A model generated the notes under the pieces. The model was not told the origin of the DNA. It did not search any database and was given only the letters and a program-made list of their open reading frames with translations. DNA of 64,000 nucleotides, taken from Trueperaceae bacterium (lineage in GTDB: Bacteria; Deinococcota; Deinococci; Deinococcales; Trueperaceae). The DNA lies in NCBI GenBank assembly GCA_023954415.1, contig JAMLIB010000008.1, positions 1-64,000 of the forward strand, given 5' to 3'. Numbering within the stretch: position 1 is the stretch's first letter; every line of letters starts with the position of its first letter. A program made the translations under genes and the position numbers. Positions 1 to 8,379 of this stretch are shown here, one piece after another.

Positions 1-41
1 CCCACGCACCGAAGCGCCGCCGACCCGCCGGCACCTGACGG

Positions 42-54
42 TATGCTCCGGAGC
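42..54 (+). promoter_or_regulatory. Leaderless -10 box of rpiA
   Basis: TATGCT at 42-47 is followed by 7 bases and then ATG at 55. No Shine-Dalgarno sequence sits at a workable distance. The layout matches at least 17 other genes in the window and decides the start at 55 rather than at the ATG inside the box at 43. Confidence 0.6.
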
Positions 55-750
55 ATGAGCGAAGCGATCACCGGTGCCGAGGCCATGAAACGGGCGGCGG
101 CGCTGCGCGCCCTAGCCCTCGTCAACAGCGGCATGCTCCTCGGCCTCGGCACGGGCAGCACCGCCCGCTGGCTCGTCGAGGAGCTGGGGCGAGCCCTCGC
201 GCGCGGGGAGCTGACGGACGTGCGCGGTGTCGCGACCTCGAGGCAGACGGAGACGCAAGCCGCCGGGCTCGGGATCCCCCTCGTCGACCTGCCGCCCGAG
301 GGCGTCGACCTCGCCATAGACGGCATGGACGAGCTCACGGTGGGCCTTGACGCCGTCAAGGGCCTCGGCGGGGCGCTGACCAGGGAGAAGATCGTGGCTA
401 CCGCGGCCAAGCGGTTCGTGCTGATCGGCGACGCCACCAAGCTGGTCGCCCACCTCGGTGAGAAGGCGCCGCTGCCGGTCGAGGTCGTCCGCTTCGGGCG
501 GCTGCGCACCGAACGCCTGCTTACGGAGTTCGGCGGGGAGGTCAGGCAGCGGCTGGCGGGTACGGAACCGTTCGTGACGGACAACGGCAACCTCGTCTAC
601 GACATCCACTTCCAGGCCCCGTTCGACGCGCGCTCGCTGGCCGCGCGCCTGGCCGACACCCCCGGCGTCGTGGAGCACGGGCTCTTCCTAGGCATGGCCG
701 AGCGCGCCTTCGTGGCCACGGCCACGGGCGTCGACGAGGTCGCCGGTTGA
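55..750 (+). CDS. rpiA: Ribose-5-phosphate isomerase A
   Basis: Interconverts ribose 5-phosphate and ribulose 5-phosphate in the non-oxidative pentose phosphate pathway (cytosol). The 231-residue product has the family phosphate-binding motif GLGTGST near residue 30, the active-site segment VDLAIDGMDE, the KGLGGALTREKI loop and the C-terminal GVVEHGLFLGMA block, and its length is normal for RpiA. The usual DGADE is DGMDE here, but both acidic residues are kept. The ATG at 55 is chosen because it lies 7 bases after a TATGCT box. The stop overlaps the TTG start of acpS, so the two are probably translationally coupled. Identification is secure. Confidence 0.96.
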   Translation: MSEAITGAEAMKRAAALRALALVNSGMLLGLGTGSTARWLVEELGRALARGELTDVRGVATSRQTETQAAGLGIPLVDLPPEGVDLAIDGMDELTVGLDAVKGLGGALTREKIVATAAKRFVLIGDATKLVAHLGEKAPLPVEVVRFGRLRTERLLTEFGGEVRQRLAGTEPFVTDNGNLVYDIHFQAPFDARSLAARLADTPGVVEHGLFLGMAERAFVATATGVDEVAG

Positions 751-1145
751 TCGTCGCCGTCGGGCTCGACATGGTCGAGCTCTCCCGCATCCGGAGGGCG
801 CTCGAGCGCTTCCCCGACCGGTTCGTCGGGCGCGTCTTCCACCCCGAGGAGCTCGCGGCGCTGGCGGACCGCACGGACAAGGTGCCGGGGCTGGCGGCGC
901 GGTTCGCCGCCAAGGAGGCCTTCCAGAAGTGCTGGCCGACGTCGTTCGGCTGGCGCGACGTCTGGGTCGTGAAGGACGGCAGCCGCCCCGTGCTGCGCAT
1001 GGCGCCCCCGTTGCGGGAAGCATGCGAGCGCGAGGGCCTCAGCGCCCACGTGTCGCTGACGCACGCGCGCGAGACGGCCGCCGCCGTGGTGGTGCTCGAG
1101 CTGCGGGTTACAGTGGCGCCTCATGTGCCCGAAGAACGACCCTGA
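747..1145 (+). CDS. acpS: Holo-[acyl-carrier-protein] synthase
   Basis: Transfers the 4'-phosphopantetheine arm of CoA to acyl carrier protein, activating it for fatty acid synthesis (cytosol). The 132-residue product starts MIVAVGLDMVELSRI, holding the family's metal-binding Asp, and has the second motif RFAAKEAFQK with the catalytic Glu and Lys. The C-terminal SLTHARETAAAVVV block is also typical. The start is TTG at 747, overlapping the rpiA stop (TTGA), which implies coupling to rpiA. The C-terminus overlaps rnhA by 23 bases in another frame. The last ~12 residues look like read-on beyond the usual family end. Confidence 0.94.
   Translation: MIVAVGLDMVELSRIRRALERFPDRFVGRVFHPEELAALADRTDKVPGLAARFAAKEAFQKCWPTSFGWRDVWVVKDGSRPVLRMAPPLREACEREGLSAHVSLTHARETAAAVVVLELRVTVAPHVPEERP
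1109..1122 (+). promoter_or_regulatory. Leaderless -10 box of rnhA inside acpS
   Basis: TACAGT at 1109-1114 is followed by 8 bases and ATG at 1123. It lies inside the acpS coding end, so rnhA may have its own promoter in addition to read-through from rpiA-acpS. Confidence 0.45.
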
Positions 1146-1656
1146 CTCGCAGGCGAGCCTCTTCGCCGCCTCCCCCGGCGCCGCGACCGACCGACCCGCG
1201 CCCCTAGCCCCCTTGCGCAACGTGACGGCCTACACGGACGGCTCGTGCGACACGGCGAGCGGCCACGGCGGGTGGGCGTACATGCTCGTCGCGGACGGCC
1301 AGGAGCGGACGGAAGCCGGTTACGCCCCTGACACCACCAACAACCGCATGGAGCTGACGGCGGCCGTGCGCGCCCTCGCGGCCCTCGAGCAGGCGTCGGA
1401 CGTGACCGTCGTGACGGACAGCGAGTACCTGAAGAAGGCCTTCACGGACGGCTGGCTCAAGAACTGGCTACGCAACGGCTGGCGCACCGCCGCGCGGCAG
1501 CCGGTCAAGAACCGCGACCTGTGGGAAGAGCTGCTCGAGTTGGAGAAGCGGCACCGCGTACGGTGGTCGTGGACCAAGGGCCATGCGGGCCACGCGGAGA
1601 ACGAGGCCGTCGACGCGCTGGCGCTGGCGGCGCGGCGCTCGCGCGGGCGGCGCTGA
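1123..1656 (+). CDS. rnhA: Ribonuclease HI
   Basis: Cleaves the RNA strand of RNA-DNA hybrids, removing primers and R-loops. The 177-residue product has about 32 extra N-terminal residues of low complexity and then the RNase H fold. The four metal-binding acids are visible: Asp in TDGSC, Glu in NRMELTAA, Asp in TDSEY and the last Asp in NEAVDALA. The catalytic-loop His is in TKGHAGH. The basic substrate-binding handle around WLKNWLRNGWRTA is present, as in Escherichia coli type HI. It overlaps acpS by 23 bases and has a TACAGT box 8 bases before its ATG. Confidence 0.95.
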   Translation: MCPKNDPDSQASLFAASPGAATDRPAPLAPLRNVTAYTDGSCDTASGHGGWAYMLVADGQERTEAGYAPDTTNNRMELTAAVRALAALEQASDVTVVTDSEYLKKAFTDGWLKNWLRNGWRTAARQPVKNRDLWEELLELEKRHRVRWSWTKGHAGHAENEAVDALALAARRSRGRR

Positions 1657-1765
1657 GCGGTCGGGGACGGGCGATCGGCTCCAGGCGCCGGGAGGTGGCC
1701 ACCGCCGATAGGTTCCGCGGGACCGCTACCGGCGAGACGACCCGTTCACGCGCGTCGCGCGGCCT

Positions 1766-2956
1766 TCAGGCCAGCCGCGCCAACAAGCTGCTGAGGGCCG
1801 CCAGGCCGGCGCTCAACGACGCCGGCTCGAGCCATTCGTCGAGGCGGTGGGCGTTGCCCCCGCGGTAGCCGCCGAAGGCGATGGCCGGGATGCCCGCGGC
1901 CATGGCCGGGTTGGCGTCGGTGCTGGCCGCGGAGGTCTTGTGCGTCACGCCGACCTCGGCGTACGCCGCCCTGGCCGCGGCCACGAGCCGCTCGTTGTCC
2001 GAGCGCCCGGCCTGGCGCGCGCCGACCTGCACGAGCTCGACGCCGGCCCCGGCCGCCTTCGCCGCCGCGCGCACGGCGGCGAGAGCCGCCGCCTCCAGGG
2101 CGGCCAGCGTGGCCGCGTCGAGGCTTCTCAGGTCGAGGTTGAACCCCGCGCGCTCCGCGATGGCGTTGACGCTCGTGCCGCCCCACACCTGGCCGACGTT
2201 GAGGCTCGAGCGTGGCGCGGTCGGCACCCTCACGCGCCGCAAGGCGGCGATCGCCTCGCCGGCGGCGTGCACGGCGCTGGCGGCGCCGTAGTCGCCCCAC
2301 GAGTGGCCGCCCGGCGCCGTGAAGCGCGCCTCGTAGCGCGCGGAGCCGACGGCCGTGTCCGTGATGGAGCCGAGCCCGCCGTCGAACGCCACGAACGCGT
2401 CGGCTCCGCGCCCGAGCTCGGCTACCAGGTGCTTGGCGCCGCGGAGGTCGCCGAGGCCCTCCTCACCGACCGTCGCGGCGACCACTAGGTGCGGCCTGTC
2501 GGAGCGCCCCGGCAGGTCGCGGGTCTGGAGATACCTGGTCAGTACGGCGAGCGACGCGGCGTTGTCGCCGATGCCCGGGCCGCTCCAGCGCTCGTGGCCC
2601 TGGATGACGCTCACGTCCACGTCAGGACCGAACACGCTGTCGAGGTGGGCGGCCACCGCCACTGTCGGCACGCGCGCGGCGCCCTGGCCCTCGGCGCGGC
2701 CGCCTGGTCGAGAGGGCGGGACGTGCGCGACGACGTTACCTACGGCGTCCAGACGCGCGTCGAGGCCGGCCTCGCGCCATAACCGCATGACGAGCGCCGC
2801 CCGGTCGCCTTCCGAGCCCGTCGGGGCCGGGGTCTGAGCGATGGTGAGGAGGAGGGTCCGTAAGGCGGCTGCGTCCGCCGCGGGGTCGGCCGCGACCCGG
2901 GCGCCGACGTCAGCGGCCCCGTCGGCGCGGTGGCCGACCTCGGCGTGTGGCGGCAT
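1766..2956 (-). CDS. M20-family metallopeptidase
   Basis: A 396-residue zinc peptidase of the M20 (ArgE/DapE/carboxypeptidase G2/PepT) group, probably a cytosolic amino-acyl or peptide hydrolase. Visible family features are AHLDSVFG (metal-ligand His and Asp), the SGPGIGDNAASL metal-bridge Asp region, TVGEEGLGDLRG (catalytic and ligand Glu), the dimerisation-domain segment APGGHSWGD and the late metal His in GNAHRLDEW. ATG at 2956 is the first start after the end of the upstream response regulator, leaving a 20-base gap. Both genes read the same way and are likely co-transcribed. The exact substrate cannot be read from sequence. Confidence 0.88.
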   Translation of the reverse strand: MPPHAEVGHRADGAADVGARVAADPAADAAALRTLLLTIAQTPAPTGSEGDRAALVMRLWREAGLDARLDAVGNVVAHVPPSRPGGRAEGQGAARVPTVAVAAHLDSVFGPDVDVSVIQGHERWSGPGIGDNAASLAVLTRYLQTRDLPGRSDRPHLVVAATVGEEGLGDLRGAKHLVAELGRGADAFVAFDGGLGSITDTAVGSARYEARFTAPGGHSWGDYGAASAVHAAGEAIAALRRVRVPTAPRSSLNVGQVWGGTSVNAIAERAGFNLDLRSLDAATLAALEAAALAAVRAAAKAAGAGVELVQVGARQAGRSDNERLVAAARAAYAEVGVTHKTSAASTDANPAMAAGIPAIAFGGYRGGNAHRLDEWLEPASLSAGLAALSSLLARLA

Positions 2957-2976
2957 GGACGCCGCCCGCTTGCCCG

Positions 2977-3642
<666 letters not shown>

Positions 3643-3655
3643 GGGCCCAATCGTA
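3643..3655 (-). promoter_or_regulatory. Leaderless -10 box of the response regulator
   Basis: Read on the minus strand, TACGAT (3655-3650) is followed by 7 bases and the ATG at 3642. No ribosome-binding site is visible. Confidence 0.5.
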
Positions 3656-3881
3656 GCGTATGCGCCCGGCCCGGCGCGGTCCGACTCGCCACCCCCGAAA
3701 GCGTGCTACCCTTCCCGGGCAGCTGCCGGGCACGCGGCGTCACCGCTACTCGCGTCCTCACCGCCGTACATGGCATGGAGGCGGTCCGGCGACGGCGGGC
3801 GTCCGGCAGCTGCATGCTAAGGGCGCGGTCGGCACCGACCCGGGCCTTGATGAGACCGCATGAACCAAGGATGGAGTGAAC

Positions 3882-4706
3882 ATGGCGCACCCCAAGGGGT
3901 TGCTGATCGAACGCGCCCAACGGCTCGGCCTGCCACGGCCGGAGTTCGACACGGCGCGCACGGGACCCGAGCACGAGCCGTCGTTCCTGAGCGATGTCAC
4001 GATCGACGGCGAGCTGCTCGGCACGGGCCAGGGCGGCTCCAAGCGCGAGGCGGAGCGGCAAGCGGCCGAAGAGGCGCTTAGCACCCTCGACAAGCGCGAG
4101 GCGGCAGGCGGCTCGATCGGCGTGCAAACGAAGGCCGGCGCGAAGGCCTCGAGTACCAAGGCGACGAGCGCCGCCCGGCCGCCGGCCGACGATGAGGAGG
4201 CAGTTCCGGCCCCCGGTGGCAAGCGTGCCGCCAAGGGCGGGAAGGCTGCCGACACTGCCAAGGCGGCCAAGGGCACGCAAGTGGCCAAGGGCGCGCGCGT
4301 GACCAAGGAAGCCGCCAAGGGACAGGCGAAGGGGGCCGCCAAGACCGCGCAGAAGGAAGGCCGGCCTCCAGCGGGCGGCCGGCAGACCACCGTCGGTCCG
4401 GACGCGGCGACGTCCAGGGGCGGGGCCGCCGACGCAAGCGGCGCCAAGGCGGCCGCGACGCCGGCCCAGCCCGCGACGACCGCCGCCTTCGAGCGAGAAG
4501 ACGCCGAACCGTTCAGCGGTCCGTGGCCCATGATCGACGACGTCCTCGCGAGCGTCATCACCGTCGCCGAGAGGCGCGTGAGCGCCGACCTGCGCGGCGA
4601 GACGGCGCTCGTCGCCATCCGCGACTTCGCTCTGCGGCTCTACAAGGACATGCTCGCCGACCTGGGCGAGGTCGTCGAGGAGGACGAGGAAGAAGAGCAG
4701 GAGTAA
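3882..4706 (+). CDS. Double-stranded-RNA-binding-domain protein with Lys/Ala-rich linker
   Basis: A 274-residue protein in three parts. Residues 1-68 form a dsRNA-binding domain like the C-terminal domain of RNase III: HPKGLLIERAQRLGLPRPEF, then DVTIDGELLGTGQGGSKREAERQAAEEAL, with the conserved GGSKREAE basic helix start. About 120 residues of Lys/Ala/Gly-rich disordered linker follow. A predicted helical C-terminal segment (MIDDVLASVITVAERRVSAD onward) ends in a strongly acidic tail. No RNase catalytic domain is present. ATG at 3882 has AAGGA 9 bases upstream; GTG at 3876 is possible but too close to it. It is a stand-alone gene whose cellular role is unknown. Confidence 0.8.
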   Translation: MAHPKGLLIERAQRLGLPRPEFDTARTGPEHEPSFLSDVTIDGELLGTGQGGSKREAERQAAEEALSTLDKREAAGGSIGVQTKAGAKASSTKATSAARPPADDEEAVPAPGGKRAAKGGKAADTAKAAKGTQVAKGARVTKEAAKGQAKGAAKTAQKEGRPPAGGRQTTVGPDAATSRGGAADASGAKAAATPAQPATTAAFEREDAEPFSGPWPMIDDVLASVITVAERRVSADLRGETALVAIRDFALRLYKDMLADLGEVVEEDEEEEQE

Positions 4707-4711
4707 ACGGT

Positions 4712-4745
4712 CGCAGGCCGGAGCGGGGCCTCGTCCCGGCCTGCG
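4712..4745. terminator. Bidirectional hairpin between converging genes
   Basis: A perfect 10-base inverted repeat, CGCAGGCCGG at 4712-4721 and CCGGCCTGCG at 4736-4745, with a 14-base loop. It sits between the stops of two converging genes. No U-tract is seen, so termination is inferred from position and stem strength. Confidence 0.5.
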
Positions 4746-4779
4746 GTCGCGGGGCCCGGCTCCGGTCGGCGCTCCGCGT

Positions 4780-5118
4780 TCAGTCCGGCGCGGCGGCAGC
4801 CTTCGCGAACCTCTCGATCCGCTTGAGGTCCTGGGTCGCCTTCTCGCGCATGAGCATGTCGCGCAGACCAGGGCTCACGTCTACGTCCGAGATGCCCTGG
4901 ATCTCGATGATGTCAAGCATCTTGGCGCCGAAGGCGCGCAAGGGTGTCGCCAGCTCGATGCCGGCGGTCGTCGTCGGCGTGGCGGCCTCGAGGGCGAGCA
5001 GGTCGGCGTCGAGGCCGCCCGCAGCGGGGTTGACGCTCACGACGACGTCCCCATGGTCGGTCGTCACCAGGTAGCGCCTGTCCGCCCGCCTCCCCGCTCC
5101 GTCCGGTGTCCGACTCAT
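4780..5118 (-). CDS. Small protein of unknown function
   Basis: A 112-residue acidic protein that I do not recognise. It has a β-rich first half (RYLVTTDHGDVVVSVNP), a middle stretch LDADLLALEAATPTTTAGIEL, and a helical end (LRDMLMREKATQDLKRIERF). There is no signal peptide, membrane segment or Cys/His metal motif. ATG at 5118 is chosen over upstream starts because TAGCGT lies 7 bases before it. It converges on the dsRNA-binding-domain gene with a shared hairpin between, and its 5' side faces the antiporter gene. It is likely a real gene, given its promoter and even codon use. Confidence 0.6.
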   Translation of the reverse strand: MSRTPDGAGRRADRRYLVTTDHGDVVVSVNPAAGGLDADLLALEAATPTTTAGIELATPLRAFGAKMLDIIEIQGISDVDVSPGLRDMLMREKATQDLKRIERFAKAAAAPD

Positions 5119-5131
5119 CCCCGCGACGCTA
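5119..5131 (-). promoter_or_regulatory. Leaderless -10 box of the 112-residue gene
   Basis: On the minus strand, TAGCGT (5131-5126) is followed by 7 bases and the ATG at 5118. Confidence 0.45.
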
Positions 5132-5279
5132 GCACGCCCGAGCCGCCGAGCGCCTCTCACGGCTACCTGGTCTTCACGCCGCTCGTCGGTTATGGTCGGG
5201 GCCGCCATAGGCCGCGACCTCGCGGGAGGATAAGGAGACGACCACGGCACCGTTCACAGCCGCCCCACACGGAGACGTC

Positions 5280-7397
5280 TTGCACCTGCTCGTGCAGGTC
5301 GCGCTGCTCCTGTTCGCAGCTCGCGCCCTCGGCGAGCTGGCGCGACGCTTCAACCAGCCCTCGGTCGTCGGCGAGCTCCTCGCCGGCATCCTGTTGGGAC
5401 CGTCGCTCGCCTCGAGCCTGATCCCCGCGTTCGGCCACTGGATGCTGCCGCAGAACGCGACGCAGGGCTATCTACTCGAGCTCGTCAGCCTGTTGGGGGC
5501 CATGTTCCTGCTCCTCATGACGGGGCTGGAGACCGACCTGCAGCTCGTCAGGCGGCACATCCGCACTGCCGTCGGCGTGTCGTTAGGTGGCATCATCGTC
5601 ACGTTCTCCACTGGCTTCGCGCTCGGTCAGCTGCTGCCGGAGTCGCTGATAGGCCAGGGGCAAGGACGCCTCGTCTTCGCGCTCTTCGTCGCCACGTCCC
5701 TGGCGATCTCCTCGATCCCGGTCATCGCCAAGGTGCTCATCGACCTTAGGCTCATGCGTCGGGATATCGGCCAGACGATCCTCGCGGCCAGCATGAGCGA
5801 TGACACCATCGGCTGGATCCTCCTATCGCTCGTGGCCGGCTTGGCGACCGGCGATGCCGTGACGACCGGCACTGTTCTCAGCACCGTTGGCAGCGTATTC
5901 GCGTTCATGGTGGTGTCGTTCACGTTGGGGCGGTGGTTGGTTCGTCAGGCCCTCGCCTTCGTGCAGGACCGGGTGGTCAGCCCGAATCGCCTCCTCACGC
6001 TGGTGATGGTGCTCACCCTTGCATGGGCAGCGGTGAGCCAGGCGCTGCACATCGAGGCGGTGCTCGGAGCGTTCGTCATGGGCGTGCTGTTCGGACAGAT
6101 GCGCCGTCTGCCCGACGAAGTGCATAGCCATATCGAGGGCATGTCCGTAGGGATCTTCTCGCCCATCTTCCTGGCCGTGGCGGGTCTCAAGGTGGACCTG
6201 CGCAGTCTGCTGGAACCGAGGCTACTCATGGTGGTCCTCGGCGTCATCGCCATCGCTACCCTCGGCAAGGTCGCCGGCACTTATCTGGGCGCCCGCCTGG
6301 TCGGCCGCCACGGGCACTGGACGGCGCTCGCCTACGGCGCTGGACTGAACGCCCGTGGGGCCATGGGCATCATCATGGCCGCGATCGGGCTCCAGCTGGG
6401 CATAATCGGCCAGGACATGTACTCGATCATCGTGGTCATGGCGATGACGACGTCCATCATGGCGCCGACGGCCCTACGCTTCGTGCTCGCCCGCGTGAAG
6501 CCGGACGAGGAAGAGGCACGCCGGCTACGCCAGGAGGAGCTGGCGGAGGACAGCCTGATCGCCAACGTCCACCGCGTGCTGTTTCCCGTGCGTGGTCCCC
6601 GAACGGGCCAGAGCAGGCCTGCTCCGAGAACCATCGAGGCCTTCGTGCTCGACAAGCTGGGCAAGGACCTGTCCGTCACGTTGCTCAACGTCACCAGTCC
6701 GGGCCAGAAGGCGGCCGCTCAGGGCTTCCTCGGCGACCTCGCGAGCGGCTTCGACAACGGCGAGGTGACGCGCAGGGTCGTCGAATCCGAAGCGACCGTC
6801 GACGCGATCCTCGACGAGGCGGCCAAGGATTACGACCTCATCGTTCTCGGCGCCTCCGAGCAGGCAGGCACGAACGAGGTCGTCTTCAACCGCGTCGTCG
6901 ATCAGGTGGTGCGCATGGCGCCCTGCCCCACCATGGTCGTGAAGGGCGCGGGGGAGCCAGCCTCCTGGCCGCCGCGACGCATCCTCGTGCCGAGCGACGG
7001 CTCTGCCGCAGGCCGCCACGCCGCCGAGCTCGCCTTCGCGCTGGCGGCGGACACGGCGGTGCACGTAGCCCTGCTCAACGTAGCCGTGCAGCAGCCCGGA
7101 CCGTACCGCCTGGACGCCAGCGGCGCCGCCGAGAAGCGCCAACTCGCGGCGGCCAACCAGATCGTCGACAACCTGCGCCAGCTCGGCGAAGCGCGCGGCG
7201 TGAGACCGAGCACCGAGGTGCGCGTGGCGGCGGACCCCGTCTCCGCCATCCTCAGCGTGGCGACCCAGCTCGAGTACGACCTGATAGTGCTCGGCACGGA
7301 CGTGCGCCCAGGCTCGGAGCGGCTCTACCTCGGACCGCGCGTCGAGCGCATCCTGGCCGCGGCCGAGGTTCCCGTCATCGTCATCAACGGCTCCTGA
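5280..7397 (+). CDS. Cation/proton antiporter (CPA2 type) with two universal-stress domains
   Basis: A 705-residue inner-membrane transporter, likely exchanging Na+ or K+ for protons. Residues 1 to about 400 form the Na+/H+-exchanger fold with around 12 hydrophobic segments; typical stretches are FNQPSVVGELLAGILLGP, the ion-site region ASMSDDTIGWILL and GLNARGAMGIIMA. Two UspA-type nucleotide-binding domains follow (about 424-555 and 563-705), the second with RRILVPSDGS and LIVLGTD. Such cytosolic USP domains are thought to regulate CPA2 transporters. TTG at 5280 has GGAG 5 bases upstream. A stronger AAGGAG at 5232-5237 sits 6 bases before an in-frame ACG at 5244, so the true N-terminus may be 12 residues longer. 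Confidence 0.88.
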   Translation: MHLLVQVALLLFAARALGELARRFNQPSVVGELLAGILLGPSLASSLIPAFGHWMLPQNATQGYLLELVSLLGAMFLLLMTGLETDLQLVRRHIRTAVGVSLGGIIVTFSTGFALGQLLPESLIGQGQGRLVFALFVATSLAISSIPVIAKVLIDLRLMRRDIGQTILAASMSDDTIGWILLSLVAGLATGDAVTTGTVLSTVGSVFAFMVVSFTLGRWLVRQALAFVQDRVVSPNRLLTLVMVLTLAWAAVSQALHIEAVLGAFVMGVLFGQMRRLPDEVHSHIEGMSVGIFSPIFLAVAGLKVDLRSLLEPRLLMVVLGVIAIATLGKVAGTYLGARLVGRHGHWTALAYGAGLNARGAMGIIMAAIGLQLGIIGQDMYSIIVVMAMTTSIMAPTALRFVLARVKPDEEEARRLRQEELAEDSLIANVHRVLFPVRGPRTGQSRPAPRTIEAFVLDKLGKDLSVTLLNVTSPGQKAAAQGFLGDLASGFDNGEVTRRVVESEATVDAILDEAAKDYDLIVLGASEQAGTNEVVFNRVVDQVVRMAPCPTMVVKGAGEPASWPPRRILVPSDGSAAGRHAAELAFALAADTAVHVALLNVAVQQPGPYRLDASGAAEKRQLAAANQIVDNLRQLGEARGVRPSTEVRVAADPVSAILSVATQLEYDLIVLGTDVRPGSERLYLGPRVERILAAAEVPVIVINGS

Positions 7398-7494
7398 GCC
7401 GAGCGCCACGGCAGCGCGCCGCCGCGAGCGCTCCGGGCTCCGGGAGCGTAAGCGTGCTCCATGGCGCCACGACGACGGCACCAGGACGACGGAA

Positions 7495-7520
7495 GGGGCC
7501 GGTCCCGTAAGGCCGGCCCC
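7495..7520. terminator. Hairpin between the converging antiporter and CRP-like genes
   Basis: GGGGCCGG at 7495-7502 pairs with CCGGCCCC at 7513-7520 around a 10-base loop. It lies about 100 bases after the antiporter stop and 33 bases after the stop of the opposing regulator gene. Neither side has a good U-tract. Confidence 0.5.
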
Positions 7521-7553
7521 TCGCACAACGCTTGGTCTAGCTCAGTAGCGGCT

Positions 7554-8264
7554 CTAGGTGCTCGCCTCGTCGAGGAACGCCTGCAACCGCTCCGTGTTGA
7601 CGGTGATGGGCGCGCGCCTGCGGCGCACGGCCCCGTACTCGAGGAGCCGCGCCAGGCAGTGGCTGACGGTCTCACGCGTCGCGCCGATCATCTTCGCGAG
7701 GTCTTGCTGCGTGAGCGTCAGGTCGATGACCGTCCCGCGCTCGGAGACCGTGCCGAAGTCCTTGGCGAGCCTGAGGAGCAGGTTGGCCAGGCGCCCCGGC
7801 GCATCGAAGGCGCCGACCTCGGCTTGCCACTGCTGCGCCTGCCACAGACGCGTGCTCATGACCTGGATGAACTTCATGGCGATGCGCGGCTGCTGCTGCA
7901 GTAGACGCTGGAACTCCATCTCGGGCATGACGATGAGCGTCGTGTCCATGACCGCCTCGGCCTGGTTCGGGCGCCTCTCGCTCTGCAGGAGGAGGAGCTC
8001 TCCGAAGATGTCGTACTTGCCGAGCAGCCCCAGGATCATCTCCTTGCCGTTCGGGAAGTACATGGAGATCTTCACCATGCCGTCGCGGATGAAGTAGAGG
8101 GCGTCCGCCGGGTCTTCCATGTGGTAGATGATCTCGCCCGCCGCGAAGCGCTTGTAGGGCGTGATCTTCGCCATCTGCTCGATCTCGTCCGGAGTGAGGT
8201 CCTCGAACAGCTCCGTGTTCTTGAGGTGCCAAACCAGACTCGGGTACTGGCTCGCTTCCGTCAT
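7554..8264 (-). CDS. CRP/FNR-family transcriptional regulator
   Basis: A 236-residue regulator. Residues ~15-135 form a cyclic-nucleotide-type β-barrel (LFEDLTPDEIEQMAK, AAGEIIYHMEDPADALYFI, ILGLLGKYDIFGELLLL), followed by the long dimer helix. A winged helix-turn-helix lies near 165-225 (LTQQDLAKMIGATRETVSHC). There is no FNR-type cysteine cluster, so oxygen sensing by an iron-sulfur centre is unlikely. The effector pocket ends FGELLLLQSERRP rather than the cAMP-binding GE...R(T/S)A pattern, so the ligand is uncertain. ATG at 8264 has AGGGGA 5 bases upstream. The divergently oriented downstream genes do not suggest a target. Confidence 0.9.
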   Translation of the reverse strand: MTEASQYPSLVWHLKNTELFEDLTPDEIEQMAKITPYKRFAAGEIIYHMEDPADALYFIRDGMVKISMYFPNGKEMILGLLGKYDIFGELLLLQSERRPNQAEAVMDTTLIVMPEMEFQRLLQQQPRIAMKFIQVMSTRLWQAQQWQAEVGAFDAPGRLANLLLRLAKDFGTVSERGTVIDLTLTQQDLAKMIGATRETVSHCLARLLEYGAVRRRRAPITVNTERLQAFLDEAST

Positions 8265-8379
8265 CTTCTTCCCCTTCGAGCGTGACCGCGTAGCCCGGCA
8301 CCAAAGCCTTGTGCCCCGCCACGCTCCTCACACGTCGTCGTTCCGGTTCTCACTATCGCACATGAGAAGCGCCGAACGC

